Part shown: positions 31,500 through 42,384 of the stretch, in pieces
How positions within the stretch are numbered: position 1 is the stretch's first letter
How the letters are laid out: each line of letters starts with the position of its first letter
Assembly (NCBI RefSeq): GCF_950295315.1
Contig: NC_080171.1
Coordinates: 91,063,516-91,127,515, forward strand
Direction of reading: 5' to 3'
Length of the DNA stretch: 64,000 bases
Source of the DNA: Erinaceus europaeus
Taxonomy: Eukaryota; Chordata; Mammalia; Eulipotyphla; Erinaceidae
Translations under genes and position numbers: made by a program
Notes under the pieces: model-generated
Seen by the model: the letters and a program-made list of their open reading frames with translations, nothing else
Told to the model about the DNA's origin: nothing
Database searches by the model: none

Positions 31500-31900
31500 T
31501 GTCAGTTGTGATAATCACAGTAGAATTCTTCTTGACCAACTTCTTTATTTCCATACTGAAAACCACACCCATGCTAATATTTCTCTGCCATTTTCTGTAC
31601 ATGTGGTCTACGATTATGCATGTTCCTTAACTGTGCATACTCACCACCCTGTCATAAATATGCATGATTCCCCATAAACATACTTCTAAATATGTATAGA
31701 CAGTTGATTATATTACCCTATTTTTACTAGGCAAAGTGGCAGACCCTTCCCCTTCCCCCCTTACCCTCTCTGAAGCTCTATAATTTATGCTGGTCAGACT
31801 AGCACCTGCACTTATAAGCTGTTTTCTTACCAGTAAAATTATGTTTGTATTCAGGTGTTGCAATGACTTTTAGATGGAACACTAATCTAGCTGCATCTAA
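31500..31900. repeat. Possible ancient LTR
   Basis: Overall wording (CTATAATTTATGCTGGTCAG ... CTTATAAGCTGTTTTCTTACCAGTAAAATTATG) resembles an LTR promoter/R region, but ends, target duplications and family cannot be defined. Low-confidence reading. Confidence 0.3.
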
Positions 31901-32780
31901 ACTTGATTACCTATGAAACATACTGTCTCTAAGATCATCTGCACAGGCACTGAGGGCCAGGATTTCAGCACAGAAATTGTGAGAGGACATAAGCTAGAAC
32001 AGTGGGCAAAGGCAAGTGTTGGAGAGGGAGTCTAGGTGGGGAGACTGGATGTGCAAAATTAAGATTTATGGGGGGGGCGGTGGAATGGATTTAAGGAGAC
32101 AGAAGTTGTTCACTTTGGCTAGGTAGGAATGGGTAAGGAGTGCAAGAGGCAAGGCTGTAGAAACTGGGAGGGGCAGATCTGCCAGAATCTTGAGGGTTAG
32201 GAAAAGTAGTCTATCCTGGGACAGAGGGAAGCCGTGATGAACCAGTATTTGACGAGGACAAAACTCTGGCTGTGAGGTTGATTCTTGTCAAAGGGAGGCT
32301 TGTAGAACCATCACTGGATCTCACACATTCATTCATCCAGTTGTCAGTTGTAGGCACCAAATACTGCTCTAGGTGCTGGGGGTGCAGAGGCAAACAGACA
32401 GACAGACAGACACAGCTCTACCCTGAGGGAGTTTACATCACACAAGACAGTGTGAGGGAGAGAAGTAGAAGGATTCAAGAGGGAGGTTCAGCAGAATGTA
32501 CTGATGGATTGGCTGGGGGGAGATGAGTTCTAGAGATTACAAGGTGGTGTCCTGGTTTCTACTTAGTCTGAGGTGATGAGAGTTGAGCTGTCAGTATGGA
32601 ATCTCACAGAGTTTGACAATGAGTTATGAAGTTTTTCTCAGCTCACCTCACTCCTGAGACTTAGACCCATTTTGTGGTGACACACACTGACTATACTTTA
32701 TTACATGGATAACTGAGGGATCTAAACTGTACAGTGTCTGGGAGAGATGGCAGATTAATGATGCCAAGTAAGGATAAGGT
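31901..32780. other. No gene seen; L2-like relic inside
   Basis: 32310-32460 carries the L2-type order (CATTCATTCATCCAGTTGTC, CACCAAATACTGCTCTAGGTGC, GAGGGAGTTTACATCACACA) around a short ACAG repeat (32396-32413). The rest is unassigned. Confidence 0.5.
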
Positions 32781-32784
32781 AAAT

Positions 32785-33715
32785 GGAATTCTTTTATTTA
32801 TTTTATTTTTTATTTATAAAAGGGAAGCATTGACAAAACCGTAGGATAGGAGGGGTACAACTCCACACAATTCCCACCACCCAATCTCTGTATCCCATTC
32901 CCTCCCCTGATAGCTTTCCTATTCTTTAACCCTCTGGGAGTATGGACCCAAGGTCATTGTGGGTTGCAGAAGGTAGAAGGTCTGGCTTCTGTAATTGCTT
33001 CCCCGATGAACATGGGCGTTGACTGGTCGGTCCATACACCCAGTCTGCCTCTCTCTTTCCCTAGTAGGGTGGGTCTCTGGGGAAATGGAGCTCCAGGACA
33101 CATTAGTGGGGTCTTCAGTCCAGGGAAGCCTGGCCGGCATCTGATGGCATCTGGCCTGGTGGCTGAAAAGAGAGTTAACATACAAAGCCAAACAAATTGT
33201 TGAGCAATCATGGACCCAAAGTTTGGAATAGTGGAAAGGAAGTATTAGGGGGGTACTCACTGCAAACTCTAGTGTACTTCTGCTTTCAGGTATATATTTT
33301 GCACTAGTTTATGGAAACGTGTGAACATATGCTCTCTCTCACAGAACCTGGTGTATATCTAGGTTTTGGGACTTAGAAAGTGAACCACCTGGGATGGAAT
33401 TAGAGAATACTATGAAAGGAAGGGTCTCACCGAGTAATGAAGCTGAAGGGTTGTCATTCCACACCTGAAGTCTCTGGACACAGTCTGAGCTGAAGTATGT
33501 TGAGGTGGCAATCATTGTGTTGATTAGGTTGCGATCGGCAGGTGTAATATTATTTGATATGGATTGGGAGAGGCATGCGGGAAAGTGGGCCCTATCCTAA
33601 GGTTCCAGGACTGGAGGAAATATAGGCTCTATAGTGGAGATGTGAGGTTCCTGCTGTCTTAGGGTTCAAAAAGACAATGGATAGTTAATGTTATCATCAC
33701 ATTATTTGGTAATTA
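32785..33715 (-). repeat. L1-b 3' UTR copy, uninterrupted
   Basis: Inverted copy starting with a T-rich tail and AGGGGTACAACTCCACACAATTCCC. It runs through GGTCTGGCTTCTGTAATTGC and GAGTAATGAAGCTGAAGGGTTG to CTTAGGGTTCAAAAAGACAATG. At about 33430-33450 it passes without interruption through the position where the Jockey-like element is inserted in the copy at 5025-7965, so it serves as an empty-site reference. Confidence 0.9.
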
Positions 33716-33814
33716 CTATACTAATTATAGAATTACTATAGTGGCATGGATTTAGGGAAGCGTGTTGAATATTATACACAGTATATGCTCAACTCACAGG
33801 AACCTCTGTGTCAT

Positions 33815-33960
33815 CACTCCTCCCATTTTATGAGGGAAACATTTAAGATTCAGAGAGGCAGAATGACTGTTTAAAGTTATGCAGTTGATAAGTGGCAGTG
33901 TTAGGATTTGACTCCAGGTCAACATGACTCTGGAAATCATGACTTTTTCCTGATATCATT
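33815..33960 (-). repeat. MIR element
   Basis: GAGGGAAACATTTAAGATTCAGAGAGGCAG, TTATGCAGTTGATAAGTGGCAG and GGATTTGACTCCAGGTCAACATGAC form an inverted MIR core. Confidence 0.8.
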
Positions 33961-34211
33961 ACCCATCAGCTGGCCCATTTTTCCACCCATCTTTCTATTT
34001 GCTCATTTATCTGTTAATTCAACAAATATTTTTTTGAGAACTTAGTGTGTACCATGAAGAAAACTTCCATGTCCTCATGAAGAGAGAGAAAGAGAAAACA
34101 AAATAAAAATCCCAACAATAATCAGAGAAACAAAATTAGGTTGAATGCCATCTTCTGAGCTGATACCTATTGAGGCCAATAGGAGACAGAACTGAGAAAC
34201 AGTACAATACA

Positions 34212-34246
<35 letters not shown>

Positions 34247-34250
34247 AAGA
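33961..34250. repeat. L2-like relic and (AAAT)n microsatellite
   Basis: TTCAACAAATATTTTTTTGAGAAC near 34018 is L2-type text. An AAAT tetranucleotide run follows at about 34210-34247. Confidence 0.6.
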
Positions 34251-34954
34251 ACTGGGTTTTAAGCCCAATTCTGAAGTAACTCATTGACCTTTGTAAAGTA
34301 CCTCACATTTTGCAAACAAAGCTTTGGCCTAGAAATATGATCTTAAAAGTCCCCTCTGGCCCCAAGATTCTATAATTCTGACCCACTAAGGTGTTCTGCT
34401 GCCTGATTCCGTTCTTTAATTTAATTGTCTAATTGTAAACTATGTATAATGGCCACACACACAAAAAGCTCCAAACAGATGCCCAAAGATCCACAGAAAC
34501 ATATATTTAGTGCCTGAAACTCAAGGACAATGTCACTTTTTGTCTGAGGACAAGTAACTTGGTTTCTGACCTTTTTCCATTTGCCTCACTGGGCATAAAT
34601 TTCTCAGTCCCAAATAGTTCTCATATGGTGAGCTCAGATATCCTTCCTGGGAATGAGGTAGGGTTTTATTTTTCAAATCAAGTCCTGCTGAGGAAGCAGA
34701 CTCCCTGTTTACACCAGTCGTGCATTCAACAAATATTGTTTCTATTATAGACAAGGACAAAAGTAAACTATATCCTCAGCTTTTCAATTCCAATTGACTG
34801 GAAAGTCCTCCCAGTACTCCTGCCCCCTCCCCCATTTGTACGCTTCTCAGCTTGGACCTATGATTTACTACTGTTGACCATTTTGTTTTTTATTAAAAGA
34901 AAAATTCAGATTGTAGCAGTAAAGCTTCTCAGTGTTAAAAGCACAGCAAAGAAT
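34251..34954. other. No gene seen
   Basis: Unassigned DNA. Opposed open frames at 34533-34760 have no recognisable domain. Confidence 0.5.
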
Positions 34955-35640
34955 AAATAAGAAAAACAACCACCCATAATACCACCACCCATAGATAAAC
35001 ACTATTAACATTTTATCGTATTTCCTTTCAGTCTTTTTATGCTTTTCAGAGTAGTTGAAATCACACTTTGTAACCTTTTTCTATCTTGCTCTTTTACTTA
35101 ATGTGACATCATTAAGCATTTTTCCATGTCGTTAAAAACATTTCATAAGCATCATTTGTAACGGTGGCACAATATTCCATCTTGTAGAGATAGTTCAATT
35201 TACTTAACCATTCCCCAAAATCTAATGTTTAAGTTTTTATCTATAATATTTTACTGTTATGAATGATACTATGATGAACATATTTTGTGCATAAATCTTT
35301 GTCCACATGTCAAATTATTTTTCTAACTGAGACACCCAATTCTAAAACTTACTACTCAATTTCTAAAGTTCTACTCAATTCTAAAACTTACTACTCAATA
35401 TTCTAGGAATATTGTGCCCAATTTTTACTTTTTTTAGTAGTAATATGAGGACTTTCAATGCCTAACTGCCCTTTACAAGCAAAGATGTTTGGCATTAAAA
35501 TGAAATGGTTTATTTGATAAGAGCGAAAGTGTATCTTTATTTCAATTTTCATTTCTTTCATAAGTGATAAGGCCAAACAAATATATTTTTAAAATCTACT
35601 TACATATCTTCTTTTAAGAATTGTTTCTGTTTGATTACCT
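34955..35640 (-). repeat. Ancient L1 (L1M-type) 3' fragment
   Basis: ATTTTCCATGTCGTTAAAAACA-like text, GGCACAATATTCCATCTTGT, TTTACTTAACCATTCCCC and GATGAACATATTTTGTGC match an old mammalian L1 3' end inverted. A local duplication of ATTCTAAAACTTACTACTCA sits at about 35339 and 35378. Confidence 0.75.
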
Positions 35641-35764
35641 CCTTCTTTCTTGATTTTTGTGTATTGACATGGGTTCCCCAACAGAATAACAAAATCTCAA
35701 GAGCAAACAAGCTATAGATTGAATTTCAATTTTCCCTGCTGTTCTCTGTAGAAAAGATATTTTG

Positions 35765-36200
35765 ATAAACTAATATATGTGCACCAAACTACTCCAAACT
35801 TAGTGACTTAAAGCAATCATTTTATTTGGCTCATGATTTGGGGGTCAGAAATTTGGGAAAGGTTTAGCTGGAGTAGTTAGTGATGAAACAGTGTAGCATT
35901 TTCTGGGTCCTGGAAGAACTGGAGGATCCATTTCCAGATGATATCTTTGTTCTTGTGTATTGGTGGGGATGACTGAGAGGCTGTGCTTTGATGAAACTAT
36001 TGATAAAAATGTCTCCTTTATTTCTTTCTAACATGGTGGCTTCATGGAAGTTGGACTTCTTTCAAGGATATTCAGAGTTCTCAGAGAATGGTGCCAGGTG
36101 AGGGGGCAGAAATTACTCACTTCTCAAAGGAACAATCTGAAAATAGACATAAAATTATTTTTGTCGTGTGTCAGTGGGTCAGTACAATCACAGAGCATTA
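35765..36200. repeat. Ancient dispersed repeat, family not assigned
   Basis: ACTCCAAACTTAGTGACTTAAAGCAATC, GGGGGTCAGAAATTTGGGAA and ACTGGAGGATCCATTTCCAG recall a pan-mammalian repeat of LTR or DNA-transposon type. I cannot name the family or orientation reliably. Confidence 0.5.
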
Positions 36201-36284
36201 GTAAAACTGGATACATACAGTTCAGTTCTTGATGGGAGGAGGGTCAAAGATTTAGCAGCCATCTTTAATCTAGCAGCTAACTTA

Positions 36285-36460
36285 TTTTCATATTTATTTT
36301 CCCTTTTGTTGCCCTTGTTTTTCATTGTTGTTGTAGTTGTTATTGTTGTTGTTGTTGATATCGTTGTTAGATAGGACAGAGAGAAATGGAGAGAGGAGGG
36401 GAAGACAGAGAGGGGGAGAGAAAGATAGATACCTGCAGACCTGCTTCACTACCAATCTAG
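36285..36460 (-). repeat. SINE type 2 fragment
   Basis: GTTGCCCTTGTTTTTCATTG, a GTTGTTGTTG stretch, GATAGGACAGAGAGAAATGG and CTGCAGACCTGCTTCAC form the inverted type 2 body. The copy is cut before its head. Confidence 0.88.
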
Positions 36461-37224
36461 CAGCCATCTTTCATGCAATGAAGGACTACCTCTACTTTTT
36501 AACATTAAGTTAGTATAGATTCAGGAGATAAATGGAGGCAGGGAGTAAATAAATGAGTGAGTGGACTTTGAAAAGTTGTATGGTTTGTAGAAAATCATTA
36601 GGAGATACTGAATAGAGCACATATTTACACTTAAGGTTATGGTTGTTCACATTTAGCTCCAGAAATATTTCCTTCCTCCAGAGAAAAGATTTACCTTGCA
36701 AGATGTGTGGAAATCAGCTCCACATGGAATGACATAAAAATTCCAGAATGAAAACCATATAGCAACCGTCATTCTCTTATTTTAATCTTCTGAAACATCC
36801 TTGTTGTCAGAGGTCGAGCAAGGGGGAAGTGAATTTAAAATATCTCAGTCTAAGAGTCAACAACATTTGGTGGTAGATTACACATGCGAATATGCATAAT
36901 TTCAAATCCTTATCTTCCTTCCTCAGACAAGTGACCTGAGTTATTAGCAGAGCTTACAGTGTTAAGTATTAGAGGCTGAGATTATGTGGCTAACAGACTA
37001 CTTACTATACTTACTGCCCAAGAATTTAGCCTTTTCTTTTTTGCCACAGAGAGCTCAGCCCAACAAATTCCTGGGTGGAAATGCCTAGGCTTCAGTGATC
37101 TGACAGGAAGGATTCAATTGCCCCATTTTAGTGATTTATTCTATACCAGTAAATGCCATCATATGACTTAATACCTCCTATAATCTCCCAACACAGAGTG
37201 TTTTTCCCCTCTCTCCCTTTCTCT
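36461..37224. other. No gene seen
   Basis: Unassigned AT-rich DNA before the provirus. No exon or repeat family is supportable. Confidence 0.5.
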
Positions 37225-37289
37225 CTCTCTCCATCCATCCATTATCCATCCATCCATCTATCCATCCATCCATCCATCCCTCCATCCAC
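37225..37289. repeat. (CATC)n tract at the provirus target
   Basis: CT-rich text passes into CATC repeats. The last six bases, ATCCAC (37284-37289), are the left target duplication of the provirus. Confidence 0.9.
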
Positions 37290-37591
37290 TGTTGGGTGCC
37301 AGGTGTCAGGCTGCGCCACGGAGAAGAGAGAGAGGATATCTGGAGCAAATCTTTATTATTGGATCAGGAGGGGGTGGCTCAGGACACGTGGAGTCAGCCG
37401 AAAAATATGGCCATCCCTGCTACCTCACCACCGGGCAAAAGAGAGAGAGAGCAAGAGAGTGAGAGCAAGTGCACGTGAGAGAGAGAGGGCGGAAGTGGGA
37501 GGGCTTTATTGGGGTGACATGTTGGGACAGGATTGGTTGAAAAGGGCACTGTGAGGAGTGACAAAACCTGCATCTGTATAATTCTTCAACA
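37290..37591 (-). repeat. 3' LTR of the provirus
   Basis: 302 bp with TGTTGG...CCAACA-type ends. On the minus strand it carries AATAAA-type signals (complement of CTTTATTATTGG near 37350 and of CTTTATTGGG near 37503). GA-rich in its middle on the plus strand. It lacks about ten bases (GGGGTACACA) and two other short segments that are present in the 5' LTR. Confidence 0.92.
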
Positions 37592-37605
37592 TCTCCTCCT
37601 ATTCC
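37592..37605 (-). other. Polypurine tract
   Basis: On the minus strand AGGAATAGGAGGAGA lies directly before the 3' LTR. This is the position and composition of the primer for plus-strand viral DNA synthesis. Confidence 0.75.
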
Positions 37606-39780
37606 TTTATATCTAATGGACACAGTAAGGAAATATAGAATGGAGCAGGCTTAAATGTTTTTAAGGAATGCCATGCTCAGGTGGGAAGATGTAGGACATT
37701 TCTGTGGGGGAGGGAAGTCTTAAATGGCCGCCAACCTTGTGAGATTTATGGAGATTTATGTGTCCCCCCCTCATTTATGTGCTCAACCCCTCTTTAGAGA
37801 GAGAGAGACTTACCTGGAGGGACTCATCTCATAGGTTAAGCACTGCCTGCTCAACCATCTCCACACAATATCTCTACATCTTTTTCTATCTTCCTATACA
37901 GTCATCGCATAAGATGGTTCAATGTCTGTAAAAGACTATCTATGACAGAGGAATAGTAGTGTAGGGGTGAGCAGAAACCTTTTGGGCATAAACCTAAATG
38001 ATATAACAAAACAAGAAGGGACAAGTAGGGGAGAAGTAAAAGCCAGTGTGATGCCAAGGGGAGGCTTGATGCACAAAGGGGTATTTTCTGTCTTGGGGGT
38101 GATTCCTGACTCTGGAGGCATTATCTAGTAAAGGGGGGGGGGTTTCTGCCTCTGGGAGAAGGGCTTGCATGTGGGAGGGCATGACCCACCAAGCAGAGGG
38201 GCTATTTGGCATTGTATAGTCCTCAAGGCAACAGTTTGTAAAGTCTATCAACTACTCAGGGTCTGTCTATGAAAAACCAGCAGCATGAAGGGAAGGAAGC
38301 TGCTTTAAAATTGTGTAAGGTGTCCAAAGGGTATACCAGCAAGTCCGATAGACATCTCAGTCCAAAGTAGATGGCTAGGGGAAGAAATGGCAGGGGATGA
38401 AACGCTGCATGAGGAAGGTCAGCTGCTGGAATTCTGCTTTTCTTTAGAGAGTGAGCTGGAACCACCAAAACATGACAGGCAAAGCAGAAGCAGGAAAGGC
38501 AAGCAGGCATTAAGAAAGTTCTGTCCTTGGAGCCTGTGTATCAGGTTCTTCATATCACGTCAGGTGACATCTAGGGTTTTGGGGGGTGTGCCACTGTAGT
38601 CGTGCCGTCTAGTGGGTGACGTCAGGGTGTGCAGGGGTTCAGATGGTTTCTCCTGGGATTCCTGTGAAAGAAACACAAACAATCTACTTCTCGTGGTTAG
38701 CAGGGCATCTGATTTGAATTTTTTTAAAAAAAAAAAATATATATATATATATATATGTATAGCAAAAGAGGTTTGGTGCCTTAGCCAACTGAGTATTGGG
38801 GGATGAGATACATCAGTTAAGTGTAGAAGAATATGTGAATGTTGTTAATGCACATAAGCTGTATATGGAAGAACTTTTTATAGTTTAATACCTTACCATA
38901 TGAACAGATGATTCTTCATATGAAGGCTTGATAACTGTAATCACTCACTTGTGAAAAAAAAAACTTGTGACAAGTTAGAGGTTTACTATAGTTGATACCT
39001 CGATGATTATAATTGGTCTAAATATCTTTATGATTTTGTTTAAAGGTAATCTAATGTGACCTGTTGTAGCAGTCTCTACAGCAGGATCTTTAGACCAATT
39101 TTAGTTAAAATATGTATTTTGATTTTTAACTATTCTTACTTTGGACTATAAACAGACTCAGATTACTTAGAGAGTTGATGCATTTTAGTGACAATGGTTT
39201 TAACATTTACAGTGCCAGATTGATGCCAGATCTGTTGTGGATTAATTTCCACAAGATAGTTTACAGGGCACTTTTGGGGGCACTCCAAAAGCGCCCTGTA
39301 TAGAGAATTTGCATTTTAGTTTTGGGGATATATTGTCACGTTAAATATTTAGACTTTACCTTAAATAGTTAGTTACTTTAGCAAATTAACTTTACCTTGC
39401 CTGGTAGTAATATAGCTTCAAGGTTACACTTTTAACCGTTAAGTTAATGTTTACCAAACTTGAAACATACATATAAACATTTAGTTATAACACACAGGAG
39501 GAAAAACTTTTGTTATAAAAACATATCATTTTAAAAACAAATTTATATCTGTCATTACTCACACAGTTTAAGACTAAACACTTACATATATACCAAAACT
39601 TATATATAAAAATCAAAAGAGGGAGAAAAAACATTTTTTGGAATGTTTCTGGACATCTCCAGAAACTTTGGCTGTGTCCAGCATTTTTATATAAAGTCAA
39701 TTACCTTTTAGAGTACTCTGAGATGGGTCATACAAAAATTTTTGGTCATTCAACACACTCACTCACAAAACACAACTGGC
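37606..39780 (-). other. Provirus region between integrase and 3' LTR; no env seen
   Basis: About 2.2 kb with no recognisable envelope protein in any minus frame. The left part is moderately GC-rich and the right part (38700-39780) AT-rich, including an A run and an AT repeat near 38715-38757. It holds the hairpin at 39262-39300. It may be a degenerate or lost env, or noncoding sequence of an env-less family. Confidence 0.6.
39262..39300 (-). other. Strong RNA hairpin near the provirus 3' end
   Basis: Arms 39262-39277 and 39285-39300 form a 16-bp stem with a 7-base loop. The single non-Watson-Crick position (39270 against 39292) is A/C on the plus strand but U-G in the viral-sense (minus) RNA. 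The stem is therefore fully paired only in viral orientation. Its place between pol and the 3' LTR is where simple betaretroviruses keep RNA export elements. That role is inferred, not shown. Confidence 0.7.
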
Positions 39781-39783
39781 CAG

Positions 39784-40473
39784 TCATAACATAAGACATT
39801 CAGGGAAAGGGTAGGAGAGAGGTCTCTGTGAGCCAGATTTTTCTGGGTTCTGCCATGTCATATTATGGATACTGGGATGTGTCCTGCATCTAGTCCTCTT
39901 GTATTTCTTGTTCTTCAGGGATAGCAGTGCCATCATGAGGGTATTGTATTGTTGGACATGGCGGGCAGGAACCCAGACAGGTTTAGAGTAATTTTGAGGG
40001 AAAACGCATGCGAAACCCCTTCCCATGGTCAATAGGGAGTCAGGCCCTTTCCAAATTTTATCGAGTGGGTCTTTCTATTTGACCTTAATAGATGGGAGGG
40101 TACATGGTGTTTGCCAGTGAAGAATAATAGGAGGTAGGTCTGAATTATTGTAAATATTAAAGAGATTTAATGTAGTTAAGTCTTTTGCTAGCTGGATATT
40201 GGGAGGGTACATTCCTCCTTTATCTTTATGAGCCTTAAGGGTTTGATGGGCTCTCTCGACAATGCCTTGTCCCTGTGGATTATAGGGAATGCCTGTGGTG
40301 TGAGTAATATTCCACAGGGAACAAAAATCTTTAAATTGTTTGCTGGTAAACGCAGTCCAATTGTCAGTTTTCAGTTGAAAATGCAAGCCCATTATGGCAA
40401 AACAGGAGAGCATATGGCTTATAAGCTTTTTAGAGCTTTCTCCCATCTGAGAAAGCACCAACTCCGTGTACAC
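39784..40473 (-). pseudogene. Integrase relic of the provirus
   Basis: Integrase inserts viral DNA into the host genome. The relic starts inside the catalytic core. The second catalytic Asp is visible in LKTDNWTAFTS and the Glu in YNPQGQGIVERAH. The zinc-binding N-terminus and the first catalytic Asp are lost with the upstream deletion. A TAG at 40075-40077 interrupts the frame. The same frame then continues into a C-terminal DNA-binding-type segment (GRGFACVFPQNYSKPVWVPA). It is non-functional. Confidence 0.9.
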
Positions 40474-40479
40474 AGGGCC

Positions 40480-40605
40480 CTGGGAGGAGTTCCCAATTTT
40501 GGGGAACCTCTGCTTGCCTTAAAATCGTCTTTTCTGCCCCCGTGTCAATCAAAAATTTAAAAGGAATATTGCCAATCCTTACTGTCATAGTAGGGTGACC
40601 TCATT
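40480..40605 (-). pseudogene. Retroviral protease relic
   Basis: The minus strand reads an aspartic protease active site, FLIDTGAEKTIL, with the DTG codons at 40546-40538, followed by about 20 codons before the text changes to integrase. The rest of the protease and all of the reverse transcriptase are deleted. It lies in the same frame as the nucleocapsid but beyond stops. Confidence 0.85.
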
Positions 40606-40737
40606 CTAAAACAGGAGTGGTCCACAAAATCTCAGGCCACGAATTTGGATGTGCCATCTTTATGAAATTTGGACAATCTCTCTTCCAATGAAAACCTTTC
40701 TGACATCTAGGACAAAGTGTTCATGGCTTCTGGCTCC

Positions 40738-40812
40738 CTGACTGGAGGCGGGGTTGCCCTGACTGGAGATGTGGTTGCCCTGACTGGAGGCGTGGTTGCC
40801 CTGACTGGAGCT
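40738..40812 (-). repeat. 21-bp tandem repeats in the nucleocapsid linker
   Basis: The unit CTGACTGGAGGCGTGGTTGCC (one base longer than shown text allows to repeat in full) recurs three to four times with small changes. In the gag frame it encodes LQSGQP(R/H) repeats between the two zinc knuckles. Confidence 0.85.
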
Positions 40813-41616
40813 TATCTGGACATTGGTTATGCCAATGCCCTTGGCGGCCACACTGAAAGCAGGCCCTATTTTGATTACGTGGGGTAACTGCATAAACCTG
40901 TGTCATAATGGGTGCCTCATAAGAGCCTGATCTAAGTTCCTGTGTCGCTAAAATCCAATTATTTGCGTGTTGGTGTTTAAGACTAAGGCATACCTGATGG
41001 AACTGTGAAATCATGCCATCCCAGACAATAGAATGCAGGAGGAGAGAATGGACCTCAGGATTATAAATCTTTCTCTCTAAGGTTGACCGCACCCTGGAGA
41101 TAAAGTTCGCTAAGGATTCATCAGTGTCTTGGTGAAGAGAGTTAATGGGGACTGAAGCCTCTACTGTGGATGGGGTTAACCTTTCCCATGCCTGTGTTGC
41201 GCAGATGCATACCTGTTCAAAATAACTGGTTGGAAACTTGGCTTCTGCCTGCTGAGTTCCAGTTTCAAACTCTCCTGCTCCAAATAATGCATCAAAATTC
41301 CATTCTATCTGTTTGTGACTATTTTCCTGGGATTGTCTAGAGCATTCATCGCGAAAGCATGCCTTCCACTGCAGGTAGAGGGGGTCTGGGAGTGCAGCAC
41401 AAGCTAAGTCTTTCCAGTCTTGGGGTGTGTTAAGGTGCTGGAAAAAGCTTCATAAAAGGGACTTGGTCCATTGGGCATGAATCGCGTCCTCCTTCACTGC
41501 CTGCCTGAGTCCTCTGAGTTCTTTGGAGGAGTATGGATGTCACACCTGAGGGTTTTGTCTATTGGGGGCCACATTTACCGGGAAGGTGTGGACTTGGTTT
41601 GATGATGCAGGGGAGT

Positions 41617-42091
41617 CACAGAAGTGGAAGCTGCCGTAGTGGCCACAGGGGAAACTGAACACGTATCAAAGGGGACAGAGCTCTCAGGGCAGACTGCAAA
41701 AGGTTTAAGGTCTCTAAGCACTGAAAACATATCCTTTAACTCTTATATGTCAGCCACAAGGTCTCTTAATAATGAGGTATCAGCGGGGGAAGGGGTTATG
41801 GAAGTAGAAGCCGCCGAAGGAGAAACCGAACATGTATCTGCGGGGGCAAAAGTTTTGGGGATGACTGCAGAATGCTTAGCGTGTTCAAGTACTGAGCACA
41901 TATTGTTTAACTCTTGTGTCTCAGCCTCAAGGTCTCTTAATGATGAGGTATCAGCAGGGGGAGGGGTCATGGAAGCAGGAGCCTCTGCAGGAGAAACCGA
42001 ACATGTGTCTCCGGGGGCAAAAGTTTTGGGGCTGACTGCAGATCACTTAGGGCGTTTAAGTCCTAAGCATATATCCTTTAACTCTTGTATC
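41617..42091 (-). repeat. 171-bp in-frame tandem repeats in gag
   Basis: Two full units, 41750-41920 and 41921-42091, are each exactly 171 bp (57 codons). A partial unit lies at about 41617-41749 and the start of another after 42091. Each contains a TCAGCC(T/A)CAAGGTC start and a GGAGAAACCGAACATGT(A/G)TCT block. On the minus strand a unit gives a short coiled-coil-like stretch plus a Pro/Ser/Thr-rich stretch. Confidence 0.92.
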
Positions 42092-42384
42092 TCAGCCTCA
42101 AGGTCACTTAACCTTTTGGCAGGAGGCCTTGTACATATCCTGAAAGTTGCAAATATAGCCAAGAGAACCCACAGTGTAGCGAAAATTAAAGTGTATCTGA
42201 GATCAAGAGCCTGTCCCAGGAGAGAAGGATATAATGTCTGGGACACCTCCTCATAAAGCGGAAAAAAATCCCATGGTGAGGGAAAATGCGGGGCCACAGA
42301 GTCAGGCGGCTGCCACTTACCTGTGTCTGGGCGACCTTTCTGGACCTCTGGCCGGGCCACCCAGCGGGGCATGAGTGTGGGACA

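Larger units (their letters stand above)
40606..42372 (-). pseudogene. gag relic with membrane segment, tandem repeats and two zinc knuckles
   Basis: Gag is the particle-forming polyprotein. A candidate ATG is at 42372-42370, just inside the 5' LTR edge. The N-terminal part has a strong hydrophobic stretch (YTLIFATLWVLLAIFATF, near 42200), then a coiled-coil-like ELEAEIQEL-type unit repeated about three times (41617-42091). A stop lies after the first unit, and a net frameshift falls between about 41740 and 41450. The capsid-like part (about 41600-40930) contains a major-homology-like DESLANFISRVRSTLE near 41100. The nucleocapsid has CCHC knuckles at 40861-40820 (CFQCGRQGHWHNQC) and 40714-40673 (CPRCQKGFHWKRDC), separated by a repeat-bearing linker and an in-frame TGA at 40723-40721. 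It is non-functional. Confidence 0.85.

Noticed and set aside
37606..39780. Degenerate env gene
   Set aside because: No signal peptide, cleavage site, fusion-peptide or transmembrane pattern could be followed in any minus frame; left as unassigned.
41617..42091. Regular repeats as a CRISPR-like array
   Set aside because: The units are contiguous 171-bp tandem copies with no spacers, inside a retroviral gene of a mammal.
41624..42256. 210-codon plus-strand frame with repeated units
   Set aside because: It is the antisense of the 171-bp gag repeats. The units are multiples of three, so several frames stay open; viral features are on the minus strand.
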